34,669 nucleotides of DNA from Algoriphagus sp. (GCF_029254265.1 NZ_JAQWXX010000054.1:1-34669); one strand, 5' to 3'. Positions 16,641 through 23,905 are shown, counted from the stretch's first letter. The notes: generated by a model from the sequence alone, not told the origin. A program made the numbers and translations.

Positions 16641-18893
16641 ATGTTCCTGAAAAAACTCTTTTTTACTGCCCTAATTCTCTGTCTTTTTTTCAATCCTATC
16701 GCTTTTGCGCAGCAAAACAATGATCAAAGCTTACTGACTTTAGAGCGCATTTATGCCTCCAATGAATTTCGACAAGAGCGACTCAACCCGATCCAATGGA
16801 TTGAAAAAGGCAATGCTTATGTCACCGTCGACTATTTGGCAGATGGAAATGAACTGATCCGATGGGAAAGTGCGACACAGGCTAAGTCTGTTTTTGTGCC
16901 CAAAGCCGCGCTTCAGGCAAATGGAAAAATCATCGAAATCGAATCTTTCTCCCTGAGCGAGGATGGCAGCAAAGTACTAATTTTCACCAATTCCAGTCGA
17001 GTTTGGCGATCGAATACCAAAGGTGATTTTTGGGTGTATGACCTGACCACAAAAAAGCTAAGCCAAGTTGGAAAGCAATTTGAACCCTCCTCCCTACTCT
17101 TCGCCAAGTTTGACCCGGACAATCAATTCGTGGCTTATGTTCAGGATTTTAATTTGTATCGGGAGAATTTTTCTACCGGAAAAATTGATCAACTCACTTC
17201 AGATGGCACCGGAAAAATCATCAATGGGACCTTCGATTGGGCCTATGAAGAAGAATTTGGAAAGCGGGATGGATTTGCCTGGAGCCCTTCGGGCGAATGG
17301 ATTTCCTACTGGCAGATCGATGCTTCGGAGATTGGCACTTTTTACATGATCAACAACACTGATTCGGTGTATTCCAAACCTATCCCACTTCAGTATCCGA
17401 AAGTTGGGCAGACACCAGCAGGAGCCAAAATCGGACTGATCAATCCGGAAACGCAGCAGCAACTTTGGATTCCTATTCCCGGATCAGAAACTGAGAACTA
17501 CCTCCCTGGAATGCAGTGGATCAATTCGGATCTCTTGCTGATCCAGCAGATGAATCGAAAGCAAAATCAACTGGTGGTATGGACTTATCAACCGTCCACA
17601 GCAAACTTGAAAAAAGTCTATACCGAAACTGAAAAAACCTGGGTGGATCTGGGCTATCCGGATATCTCGGCCAACGGTTGGGGAAATAATGATTTGAAGA
17701 TCGTGGACGGTGGAAAAGCCTTTCTCCGAATGACCGAAAATGGAGACTGGCGACACATCATCAAGGTGAATTTGGAATCTGGAAAAATTGAACCCGTCAC
17801 TTCAGACACCTATGATGTAGCCTCTTTTGCAGGATTATCAGCTAATCAGGTTTACTACATCGCCTCTCCTACCAATCCCACCCAACGCTATCTGTACGAA
17901 AGCCCGCTCACTGGAAAAGGCAAAACGCAGCGACTCACGCCTACCAATTTTGAGGGAGTAAATACCTACGATGTTTCTCCAAATGGCCGATTCGCCATTC
18001 ATTCCCATCAGTCGGTCGATGAACCCTTAACCGTGCGACTGATAGAGGTAGCTAATCATAAAACCCTAAAAACTTTGGTTGAAAACTCAGCCTATAAAAC
18101 CAAATTAGCCACTTTGGCACAACCTGAAATCAATTTCACCACCGTGACTACACCTGAAGGTGTTACGCTGGATGCTAGAATCATCTACCCGGTTGGATTC
18201 GACGAAAGCAAAAAATATCCTGTACTTTTCCACGTCTATGGAGAGCCTTGGAGCACAGTGGCTACCGACACACAAGTGGGCCTGTTCAATCTGATGCTGG
18301 CGCAAAAAGGCTATGTAATTATCGACATGGATAACCGTGGAACCCCAACCTTGAAGGGAAGTGCTTGGAGAAAAAGTATCTACCGAAATATTGGAGGGAT
18401 CAATGCGCAAGATCAAGGACTTGCGGCTAAAGAAATCCTGAAACTTCCCTACTTGGACGAAAAGCGAGTGGCAGTCTGGGGCTGGAGTGGCGGAGGTTCC
18501 ATGACCTTAAATCTACTTTTCAAATTCCCTGAAATCTATCAAACGGGAATCTCCGTAGCCTCCGTTTCCAACCAACTCATCTATGACAACATCTACCAGG
18601 AGCGATATATGGGCTTGCCACAGGAGAATATGGAAGATTTTGTGAATGGCTCCCCAATCACTTACGCTAAAAACCTGGAAGGAAATCTATTATTAATCCA
18701 CGGCACAGGGGATGACAATGTCCACTACCAAAGTGCGGAGCTGCTGATCAATGAACTGGTCAAGCACAACAAGCAATTCCAGGTGATGCCCTATCCCAAC
18801 CGATCCCACGGCATTTACGAAGGAGAAGGGACAAGTCTTCACCTATATACTCTGATGACGAATTATTTGATGCGAAATACGCCGGTGAATTGA
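16641..18893 (+). CDS. Dipeptidyl peptidase IV-type S9 peptidase, exported
   Basis: A 750-residue serine exopeptidase of the S9B (DPP-IV) group. The ATG at 16641 begins a signal peptide (MFLKKLFFTALILCLFF, cleavage near FAQ); a TTG three codons earlier is ignored. The N-terminal half is a beta-propeller. At residues 201-205 it carries AYEEE, the Glu motif that in DPP-IV binds the substrate's free N-terminus, giving removal of X-Pro/X-Ala dipeptides. The catalytic triad is Ser616 in GWSGGG, Asp691 in HGTGDDN and His723 in RSHGIY. It follows the DUF5916 gene and is monocistronic. A second copy of its last 49 bases lies at 19097-19145. Confidence 0.93.
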   Translation: MFLKKLFFTALILCLFFNPIAFAQQNNDQSLLTLERIYASNEFRQERLNPIQWIEKGNAYVTVDYLADGNELIRWESATQAKSVFVPKAALQANGKIIEIESFSLSEDGSKVLIFTNSSRVWRSNTKGDFWVYDLTTKKLSQVGKQFEPSSLLFAKFDPDNQFVAYVQDFNLYRENFSTGKIDQLTSDGTGKIINGTFDWAYEEEFGKRDGFAWSPSGEWISYWQIDASEIGTFYMINNTDSVYSKPIPLQYPKVGQTPAGAKIGLINPETQQQLWIPIPGSETENYLPGMQWINSDLLLIQQMNRKQNQLVVWTYQPSTANLKKVYTETEKTWVDLGYPDISANGWGNNDLKIVDGGKAFLRMTENGDWRHIIKVNLESGKIEPVTSDTYDVASFAGLSANQVYYIASPTNPTQRYLYESPLTGKGKTQRLTPTNFEGVNTYDVSPNGRFAIHSHQSVDEPLTVRLIEVANHKTLKTLVENSAYKTKLATLAQPEINFTTVTTPEGVTLDARIIYPVGFDESKKYPVLFHVYGEPWSTVATDTQVGLFNLMLAQKGYVIIDMDNRGTPTLKGSAWRKSIYRNIGGINAQDQGLAAKEILKLPYLDEKRVAVWGWSGGGSMTLNLLFKFPEIYQTGISVASVSNQLIYDNIYQERYMGLPQENMEDFVNGSPITYAKNLEGNLLLIHGTGDDNVHYQSAELLINELVKHNKQFQVMPYPNRSHGIYEGEGTSLHLYTLMTNYLMRNTPVN

Positions 18894-18906
18894 TAATCTT
18901 TGTCTA

Positions 18907-18937
18907 AACCTGACAGGGGCTGAAGACTTGTCAGGTT
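18907..18937. repeat. Palindromic repeat, AACCTGACA/TGTCAGGTT
   Basis: A 9-bp perfect stem around a 13-base loop lies just after the DPP-IV stop. It could serve as that gene's transcript 3' end, though no T-run follows. It is related to the longer palindrome at 19207. Confidence 0.65.
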
Positions 18938-18948
18938 AAGGCCTTCAA

Positions 18949-19093
18949 CTGTACATCTCTGCGATATATTTAATTTCTTCTAAACTCGAGCCAAAAAATT
19001 GAAATCTTCCTGTTCAAAAATGGAGGCTAAGGATTAATCTTATCGGATTAAAAATCCTACGATAAAGGTTCAGGATTGTAAATCCTGAACAGC
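18949..19093. repeat. REP-like element copy 1
   Basis: This shares TTGAAATCTTCxTGTTCAAAAA, GGAGGCTAA, GGATTAxAAATCC, ACGATAAAGGTTCAGG and the terminal hairpin GTTCAGGATT-GTA-AATCCTGAAC (19068-19090) with copies at 19381 and 28808. Its 5' part is less conserved than in the other two. The right end abuts the duplicated DPP-IV 3' end. No transposase is seen nearby. Confidence 0.75.
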
Positions 19094-19096
19094 TGG

Positions 19097-19145
19097 TATA
19101 CTTTAATGACGAATTATTTGATGCGGAATACGCCGGTGAATTGAT
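19097..19145 (+). pseudogene. Orphan copy of the DPP-IV gene 3' end
   Basis: 49 bases align without gaps to 18846-18894, the last codons and stop of the DPP-IV gene. Three differences are present, and all are synonymous in the DPP-IV frame (CTG to TTA, CGA to CGG). It still encodes LMTNYLMRNTPVN plus stop, with no gene body in front: a REP-like hairpin ends a few bases before it. Confidence 0.9.
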
Positions 19146-19206
19146 GGTTTATAAGGTAGAAAGGCTGTTCTGGATTCATAAACCTAGTTATTAGATAAAG
19201 TAGATA

Positions 19207-19251
19207 TTGGTTAAACCTGATAAGTCGCGAAGACCTATCAGGTTTAACCAA
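19207..19251. repeat. Perfect 16-bp stem palindrome
   Basis: TTGGTTAAACCTGATA (19207-19222) pairs exactly with TATCAGGTTTAACCAA (19236-19251) around the loop AGTCGCGAAGACC. It is a member of the same 'AAACCTGA..GAAGAC..TCAGGTTT' family as 18907. It has no adjacent gene end that would make it an obvious terminator. Confidence 0.75.
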
Positions 19252-19380
19252 CCTAATACCGATCTAGTAATCAGTAAAGTCCTAAAGAAGTAAAAGATTT
19301 TTGAAGATCAGTTGGTGAGATTCCCCTTTTGAAAAGGAGGCAAGGGGGATTGGCTCAATTTCCCATCACAACTTCAGATT

Positions 19381-19541
19381 ATACAAATGCCCCTGCTTTT
19401 CGAGTATTGATATGAATCGGAATTAATCTCTAAAGGCTATCCTAAGATTTGAAATTTTTTTGTTCAAAAACGGAGGCTAAAAATGAATCCTATAGGATTA
19501 AAAACCCCACGATAAAGGTTCAGGATTGCAAATCCTGAACA
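19381..19541. repeat. REP-like element copy 2
   Basis: It is similar over its whole length to copy 3 at 28808: ATACAA, CTTTTCGAGTATTGATA, ATCGG, TTAATCTC, GGCTAT, AAGATTTGAAAT, TTGTTCAAAAA, then the terminal hairpin GTTCAGGATT-GCA-AATCCTGAAC (19518-19540). Unlike the other two copies, it is not followed by a recognisable gene fragment. Confidence 0.75.
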
Positions 19542-19580
19542 TCAAAGCAAGGCTGATAAAAAGAAGCTAATCCCAAATTG

Positions 19581-19663
19581 CCCTTACTTTGTTACAATTT
19601 CTTTAATAATTTACCCTTACTTTGTCACAAAAAAATAGAATAAATGCCTTTACTTTGTTACAA
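19581..19663. promoter_or_regulatory. Three palindromic TACTTTGTNACAA repeats with exact 33-base period
   Basis: TACTTTGTTACAA starts at 19585, TACTTTGTCACAA at 19618 and TACTTTGTTACAA at 19651, so the period is exactly 33 bases. The core TTTGTNACAAA is a palindrome. Regular spacing near three helical turns suggests a protein-binding array. No gene follows on the plus strand, and the next minus-strand gene ends here, so it may be the leftover control region of a lost gene. Confidence 0.6.
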
Positions 19664-19782
19664 AAAAAAGGTTGAATGAGCGTCAATAAGCATTAATTCA
19701 ATCACTTATAATCTTGAAAGCTAATTCCAGCGTACAGTTTCTAATCATTCGAGGGAAAGACTAGTTAGGAATCGAAAATTCC

Positions 19783-19816
19783 TAAAAATAAAAAAGCATA
19801 GATACAATCTACGCTT
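19783..19816 (-). terminator. Terminator of peptide module 1
   Basis: On the minus strand, AAGCGTAGA-TTGTA-TCTATGCTT forms a 9-bp stem (one G-U) followed by TTTTTATTTTTAGG. It lies about 33 bases past the stop of the 19849 gene. A close relative ends module 2 at 21097. Confidence 0.75.
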
Positions 19817-19848
19817 AGTAGGGGGAGGGCCTGAACAGCGGGCTCATA

Positions 19849-20595
19849 TCATTTCCTTACATGGTAAAGTACAGACCCGATTTCAGTAGAAACTAATTTC
19901 AGAGAATCAGCCGAAACCTCATATTGATATTTAACATCAGTACCGTTCACCGATACAACTAACCTATTATTTTCCAAAGTATACCAACTGGATTTTGGAA
20001 GTTTTGTATAGTCAAAAAGAGCAGCATTCCCGGCTTCTTCAAATACATCTCTGATCAATTGCAAATCAATCAAGTACACCCCGTTATCCAGAAATGAGGT
20101 GACATAAGGTTTTTTCACAGCCACACTTTCAATCGGATTGCCCAAACTATCGGTAGTAAGGTAATTAACCCATTTGCCCACAACTCTTGGATCAAGAGTA
20201 CGATTGTTGGAATCATCATCAAACCATGTCATCACTAAATTTCGTTTGGGAGACTCAATTCTTTCGAATGTAGTACTGTAACTTTTTCCATCAACTTCAA
20301 ACTCAATATTCAGGCGCGATGAATCTTCACTTAATTCTGCACAAACAGTAAGATCCTCTCCCTCAAAAAGAGGGAGAGGAAATGTTAATTTTTCATTTGA
20401 AACTTTCCCAGAAACTTGAATAGATTCTTTTTCGGAAAAAAATATCTTTATAAAAGTATTACCACCATTCTCCTCTATATACATTAGGTTTTTATCGGTG
20501 ACTAAACTCCCATGATAAACCCCATATATACTTTGAGAATACGAATTGGTGATAAATAATATCCCTAGTCCGAAAATTATCAGCAGAATCTTCAT
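19849..20595 (-). CDS. Exported peptide-module protein 1 (two-domain, 'GKW' C-terminal domain)
   Basis: A 248-residue protein starting at MKILLIIFGLGILFITNSYSQ, a signal peptide. This ATG lies 10 bases after the stop of precursor peptide 1, and the frame's extension upstream overlaps that peptide and is discarded. Residues about 22-115 form a beta-rich domain (YGVYHGSL...), and residues about 125-248 a second domain opening with LDPRVVGKW and ending DSLKLVSTEIGSVLYHV. Both domains match the module 3 protein at 23171, and the C-terminal one matches module 2 (22051). The 'GKW...' opening recalls lipocalin-like folds, but I do not claim the family. Pairing one-to-one with a secreted GG-leader peptide makes a cognate immunity, binding or receptor role plausible (inference). 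Confidence 0.8.
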   Translation of the reverse strand: MKILLIIFGLGILFITNSYSQSIYGVYHGSLVTDKNLMYIEENGGNTFIKIFFSEKESIQVSGKVSNEKLTFPLPLFEGEDLTVCAELSEDSSRLNIEFEVDGKSYSTTFERIESPKRNLVMTWFDDDSNNRTLDPRVVGKWVNYLTTDSLGNPIESVAVKKPYVTSFLDNGVYLIDLQLIRDVFEEAGNAALFDYTKLPKSSWYTLENNRLVVSVNGTDVKYQYEVSADSLKLVSTEIGSVLYHVRK

Positions 20596-20605
20596 AGTGT
20601 AAAAT

Positions 20606-20782
20606 TTACATACAGGCAAACATCGCTAAAGTCGCTGCACCAGATACTACCAATCCAGCAGCATCCCGACCACTCATCCAAATGCCTAGTCCACTAAAAA
20701 ACACAGTACTTAGTATGAGGAGATCGTCAATACCGCAACCTCCACTCACCATTTCCATTTTTTCAATACTTAACTCTTTCAT
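20606..20782 (-). CDS. Double-glycine leader precursor peptide 1 (58 aa)
   Basis: The leader MKELSIEKMEMVSGG (15 residues) is almost identical to that of peptide 2 and ends in the Gly-Gly site cut by C39 peptidases. The predicted 43-residue core starts CGIDDLLILSTVFF and ends LAMFACM. It is hydrophobic and Gly/Ala-rich, with its only two Cys at core position 1 and the penultimate position. It is separated from the start-less HTH copy by an inverted repeat and about 58 bases, and the module 1 exported protein starts 10 bases later. Leader, tight spacing and the nearby C39-ABC exporter support a real gene despite its small size. A bacteriocin or signalling peptide is the likely type; activity is unknown. 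Confidence 0.85.
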   Translation of the reverse strand: MKELSIEKMEMVSGGCGIDDLLILSTVFFSGLGIWMSGRDAAGLVVSGAATLAMFACM

Positions 20783-20840
20783 AATTTTGTTGTTTAAAGT
20801 GGTTATTTATTTAAGAATAACCTAAGCTAAATACAGGTCA

Positions 20841-20857
20841 CTGCAATTTCCTTGCAG
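20841..20857. promoter_or_regulatory. Conserved inverted repeat CTGCAA-N5-TTGCAG, module 1
   Basis: A 6-bp perfect inverted repeat directly abuts the stop of the HTH-like frame and sits about 58 bases before the precursor start. The same 17 bases occur at 22779 and 24171 at equivalent positions, inside a conserved block of roughly 75 bases (also CCTAAGCTAAATA and TTAAGAATA). It is a candidate operator or processing hairpin. Confidence 0.6.
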
Positions 20858-21064
20858 TCAGTCGGTTTTTTCTGAAAAAATATAAGATCTTTTTTCTTTG
20901 CAGTAGCAAATACCTTTCTCCACGCTCAATCTCAGGTCATCTAAAAGATTATAAACCATTCGGTCTTTAAGACCGAGCTTCTTGGCCAAATCCTTTGGAC
21001 TTCCTGTCTTTTCGTTCTCGATAAGCCCGATCAGAAGTTTGGTGCGCTCGTAGTATTTTAGTCC
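20858..21064 (-). pseudogene. Start-less copy of the HTH gene, module 1
   Basis: It encodes GLKYYERTKLLIGLIENEK... through to EKRSYIF and a stop, aligned end to end with the intact 70-residue protein at 24188. The start codon position reads GAG and codon 2 is a TAA stop, so no ordinary start exists. Many differences are conservative (E/D, I/V), and no internal stop has appeared. It might therefore still be under some constraint, or be preserved as part of the upstream region of the peptide. It lies between the module 2 terminator and peptide 1. Confidence 0.75.
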
Positions 21065-21089
21065 TTACTCTACAACCCAGTGTTCCTAA

Positions 21090-21119
21090 AATAAAAAAGC
21101 GTAGATGCAATCTTCGCTT
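21090..21119 (-). terminator. Terminator of peptide module 2
   Basis: On the minus strand, AAGCGAAGA-TTGCA-TCTACGCTT (one mismatch) is followed by TTTTTTATTTTAGG, at the end of the 21147 gene. It closely resembles the terminator at 19783 in stem and tail. Confidence 0.7.
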
Positions 21120-21146
21120 AGTGGGAATTAGTGCCTTGAAGAAAGA

Positions 21147-22004
21147 TCATCGGTAATTATATCCCTGCAATACCTTTCTGGTCAAGTTTCTGGTTTTTCT
21201 ATCGTAATTTTTTGAAAAAATACCCAGTCCAATACCAGTCAAACTCATTGGGATCAGCAAGTCATTCTGACTGGAAGATTGTTGTTCATAACCAATGGCA
21301 GCGAAGATCACGCCGATTCCGAGTGCAGCATTTGCGATATGGGTCACTGTACTTACTTTTTGCCTTTTCAGGACTTGCTCATATAATTGATAGGCTTGCT
21401 CATTTGCTTGCAAGCGCGATAAAACTTGATCCTTTTGAAGCAGCATAGGACCTTCATAGATGTCGATTTTGGGAGCCAAAAACCCATCTTTCACATCCAT
21501 CCTTAGATAGGAATTGATGCCGCCTGAATAGTGATAGGCATTAAAGTCATCAAAGGATCGAGGGATCTTCTTCTGGGCATTTTGAACTATTTGGTCGCCT
21601 GTTACCAGCAAAACTCCGCCACCTAAAGTAACTAAAAACCAAGGACGAATCGTGGCTGGTGTGATTTCATTGGTAATGAGATAGGCGATTGAGCCTAGGT
21701 TTACCGCCAATCCAGTAAGATTGATTGCCGTGCCCCAGCCTTTTTTCCGCTGATAGCCTAAAAATTCAAAATCCTCATTTTCGATCGAGTTCAGTAAATC
21801 CCCCACTTCCTTCGCACTCGATTTTTCTCCATCCAAGTAATAGGTTGTTTGATTCAAAAAGCCTTCCTTAAAAGTGATAATAGGTTGTTGCGAATATGTT
21901 CCCGGGAAATAGGAAGGGGAATTTTGATTAGTTTGCGCTTGAAGAGAGATACTGGCAGATAACAAACAGAAAAGTAAAAATAATTTTGTATAGGTTGTAA
22001 TCAT
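21147..22004 (-). CDS. Exported/membrane protein of unknown function in module 2
   Basis: A 285-residue protein with a signal peptide (MITTYTKLFLLFCLLSASIS, cleavage near LQAQ). The mature N-terminal 70 residues are polar (FKEGFLNQTTYYLDGEKSSAKEVGDLL). They are followed by two hydrophobic segments near residues 93-142 and two more near 222-270. I do not recognise a family. It follows the module 2 protein by 46 bases and ends just before the module 2 terminator, so it is in the same transcription unit as peptide 2. Modules 1 and 3 have no counterpart. A role in self-protection or in handling peptide 2 is possible but unsupported. Confidence 0.7.
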   Translation of the reverse strand: MITTYTKLFLLFCLLSASISLQAQTNQNSPSYFPGTYSQQPIITFKEGFLNQTTYYLDGEKSSAKEVGDLLNSIENEDFEFLGYQRKKGWGTAINLTGLAVNLGSIAYLITNEITPATIRPWFLVTLGGGVLLVTGDQIVQNAQKKIPRSFDDFNAYHYSGGINSYLRMDVKDGFLAPKIDIYEGPMLLQKDQVLSRLQANEQAYQLYEQVLKRQKVSTVTHIANAALGIGVIFAAIGYEQQSSSQNDLLIPMSLTGIGLGIFSKNYDRKTRNLTRKVLQGYNYR

Positions 22005-22050
22005 TGGTAAATGGCATAGTAGGTAAAATTGATTTCCTAAAACCTTATCC

Positions 22051-22482
22051 TCATTTTCGTTTTAGCAAATACTTAGTATTTCCATTCGGATAACCAAGTA
22101 CAAGTGTGTCACCAGAAAAACCATATCGGACTTGTTGATTCCCCTGGCCAGAAGAAATTTCTATAATACCAACATCTATAGTCTGCCAAAAAAAGGAGGG
22201 TATTGATGCATAATCTAAGGGTTCATTTATACCATTGCGCTTCATATCATCCTTCAAATAATTGGGATCAATCATGAATTGCCCACTTTTTGTAAAGGTC
22301 TCTACATATCCTTTCCCTGAAAATTCATTTTTAACCACTTTTCCTTCTAGATCTTTAGAAAAGAGTAGCTCCCATTTCCCAACAATTCTTAAATCCAATT
22401 CTTTTTTCTGAGGAAAGCAATTATTATTTAAAGAAAGAAAAATTGATAAAATGAGTACGAGAAAAGTAATTTTATCTTTCAT
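22051..22482 (-). CDS. Exported peptide-module protein 2 (single 'GKW' domain)
   Basis: A 143-residue protein with a hydrophobic N-terminus (MKDKITFLVLILSIFLSLNN) acting as signal peptide. The whole mature part corresponds to the C-terminal domain of the module 1 and module 3 proteins: LDLRIVGKW, then a YVETFTKSGQFMID / LKDDMKRNGI stretch, YASIPSFFWQTID, and GDTLVLGYPNGNTKYLL at the end. The N-terminal domain of the two longer proteins is absent, suggesting that the GKW domain is the essential part. It starts 55 bases after precursor peptide 2. Role unknown; cognate immunity or peptide-binding protein is the working idea. Confidence 0.8.
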   Translation of the reverse strand: MKDKITFLVLILSIFLSLNNNCFPQKKELDLRIVGKWELLFSKDLEGKVVKNEFSGKGYVETFTKSGQFMIDPNYLKDDMKRNGINEPLDYASIPSFFWQTIDVGIIEISSGQGNQQVRYGFSGDTLVLGYPNGNTKYLLKRK

Positions 22483-22537
22483 TTAGTTTCTTTTTTATTT
22501 ACCAAAAGGCGGTCAAATATAATATGACCGCCAAAAA

Positions 22538-22720
22538 TCACATACATGCAAAGAGTCTTGCAGTATAGAAGCCTACTCCAGCTACGTGATATGGAAAATA
22601 ATCACTAGAAGAGTCCAATTGACCTATATGATACAATTGGGCAGTAGCATAAAATGCCATCTCCGTGAAGGAACATCCCCCACTCACCATCTCCATTTTT
22701 TCAATCGATAATTCTCTCAT
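22538..22720 (-). CDS. Double-glycine leader precursor peptide 2 (60 aa)
   Basis: The leader MRELSIEKMEMVSGG differs by one residue from that of peptide 1. The 45-residue core begins CSFTEMAFYATAQL and ends FYTARLFACM. Its only two Cys are core residue 1 and the penultimate residue. The core is aromatic-rich, with a Gly/Ser/Asp stretch in the middle (GQLDSSSDY). It shares CS-x-x-E-M-x-F-Y-A near the start and F-Y-x-A-R-L near the end with peptide 3, and the ending FACM with peptide 1. It is preceded by the conserved inverted repeat and followed by the module 2 exported protein. It is a secreted peptide, probably a bacteriocin-like or signalling molecule. Confidence 0.88.
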   Translation of the reverse strand: MRELSIEKMEMVSGGCSFTEMAFYATAQLYHIGQLDSSSDYFPYHVAGVGFYTARLFACM

Positions 22721-22778
22721 AATTCAGTTGTTTAAATTGGCTAATTGTTTAAGAATATCCTAAGCTAAATACAGGTCA

Positions 22779-22795
22779 CTGCAATTTCCTTGCAG
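22779..22795. promoter_or_regulatory. Conserved inverted repeat CTGCAA-N5-TTGCAG, module 2
   Basis: Identical to the 17-base inverted repeats at 20841 and 24171, immediately after the stop of the start-less HTH copy and about 58 bases before precursor 2. Confidence 0.6.
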
Positions 22796-23008
22796 TCAAT
22801 CAGCTTTTTTCTGAAAAATATAAGATCTTTTTTCTTTACAGTAGTATAAGCCTTTTCCCATAGTCAAACTCAATTCCTCCAAAAGGTTGTAGATCATTCG
22901 TTCTTTGAGACCAAGCTTGTTGGCCAAATCCTTTGGACTTCCGGTCTTTTCGTTCTCGATAAGCCCGATCAGAAGTTTGGTGGGCTCGTAGTAATTTAGT
23001 TTTAAATC
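22796..23008 (-). pseudogene. Start-less copy of the HTH gene, module 2
   Basis: It encodes LNYYEPTKLLIGLIENEKTG... to FQKKAD and a stop, nearly identical to the intact HTH protein at 24188 (for example YYCKEKRSYIFQKKAD is unchanged). The codon aligned with ATG is GAT, and there is no in-frame ATG before the middle of the domain. Upstream the frame closes at a TGA. It therefore looks like a recent duplicate cut off at the start codon, as in module 1. Confidence 0.75.
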
Positions 23009-23170
23009 AGCTGTTTGCGCTGTTCAAGTATCGAAAGTAATAGGCAGAAATACTGAAACTTAATCATAGAGTTTACAATTAGAATAGTATAGTGATGTTA
23101 AACCTATAGACTCTTCGATTTAGGATTTATAACCTCTGAGTTTGATGGTAATAGTAAATCAAAATTTGTT

Positions 23171-23905
23171 TTAGTCTTTCTTATCCCTGATGTAATATTT
23201 CTTAATCCCTCTATCAGTGGTCAAAATCAGGGAATCTCCCTGGAAGGAATATTGCTCCTCATATGAGCTTAAGCCAGGCGATGAAGTGACCAAGATGTTA
23301 TCAGCCATCACACGCCAATTGAAGTCAGGAATATCAGAATAAGAAAATGTAGAAGGCAAACCATCCTTAGCTAAAGCATCTCTAAACATCCTAGAGTCAA
23401 TTATAACTCTTCCATCTTTGGTAAAAACCTTGTAGTAATTTTTTTTGAAAGACGTAGGATCCGCAATTTCTCCTGAGGGGAAATAGGAACCCAGAATAAT
23501 CCACTTGCCGATAATTTTTGGATCTAAGAAAGGTTTTTCTTTTTCGTCCTTATTAATTTCCGGAATGGTTTGAATACCAATTCGATTTAATAAAGTAGTG
23601 TAATTTCTTCCTTCGAGCAAGAAACTTAATTCAAGATCCTTATTCTTCAGAATTGCTTTAACCTCTAATTCCGAATCATCATTTAACACCATATTAAATA
23701 GAAGTGCCTCTCCTACCTGTTCACAATCCAACACAAAACTTGTATTTGAAGAAGTAATAATCGTTGCAGTGTAACGACCATTTATTAGTTCAATAGAAAC
23801 AATATTATCTGGATCTAGGAAAGTCCCGAAGTATTTACCCTCTATTTCTTGAGAAAAAAGGTTTATACAAATTAGAAAAAGAAGCAAACTCAAAATATAT
23901 TTCAT
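23171..23905 (-). CDS. Exported peptide-module protein 3 (two-domain, 'GKW' C-terminal domain)
   Basis: A 244-residue protein starting at MKYILSLLLFLICINLFSQ, a clean signal peptide; eleven upstream in-frame codons are discarded. The first domain (about residues 22-110, EGKYFGTFLDPDN ... LLEGRNYTTLLNRIG) parallels the N-terminal domain of protein 1. The second (about residues 120-244) opens with LDPKIIGKW and ends DSLILTTDRGIKKYYI, parallel to proteins 1 and 2. It follows precursor peptide 3 by 51 bases. The region to the next HTH copy (23009-23170) contains no feature I can name. Function is inferred only from the repeated one-to-one pairing with GG-leader peptides. Confidence 0.8.
   Translation of the reverse strand: MKYILSLLLFLICINLFSQEIEGKYFGTFLDPDNIVSIELINGRYTATIITSSNTSFVLDCEQVGEALLFNMVLNDDSELEVKAILKNKDLELSFLLEGRNYTTLLNRIGIQTIPEINKDEKEKPFLDPKIIGKWIILGSYFPSGEIADPTSFKKNYYKVFTKDGRVIIDSRMFRDALAKDGLPSTFSYSDIPDFNWRVMADNILVTSSPGLSSYEEQYSFQGDSLILTTDRGIKKYYIRDKKD

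Larger units (their letters stand above)
18894..19848. other. Gene-free repeat-rich region
   Basis: I see no credible gene in these roughly 950 bases. They contain two 'AACCTGA...TCAGGTT' palindromes, two copies of a roughly 150-base REP-like element ending in GTTCAGGATT-GNA-AATCCTGAAC, a duplicated DPP-IV gene end, a CCCCTTTTGAAAAGGAGGCAAGGGGG-type inverted repeat around 19322-19350, three phased TTTGTNACAAA palindromes, and a terminator serving the minus-strand gene at 19849. The density suggests a site of repeated insertion or deletion, possibly where genes have been lost. Confidence 0.75.

Noticed and set aside
18949..19541. Insertion sequence
   Set aside because: The repeats have no transposase frame and are too short; they are treated as non-autonomous REP-like elements.
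20858..21064. Functional second HTH gene
   Set aside because: The frame is intact to the stop but has lost its start and has a stop at codon 2, and no convincing alternative start precedes the HTH; it is listed as a pseudogene with that caveat.
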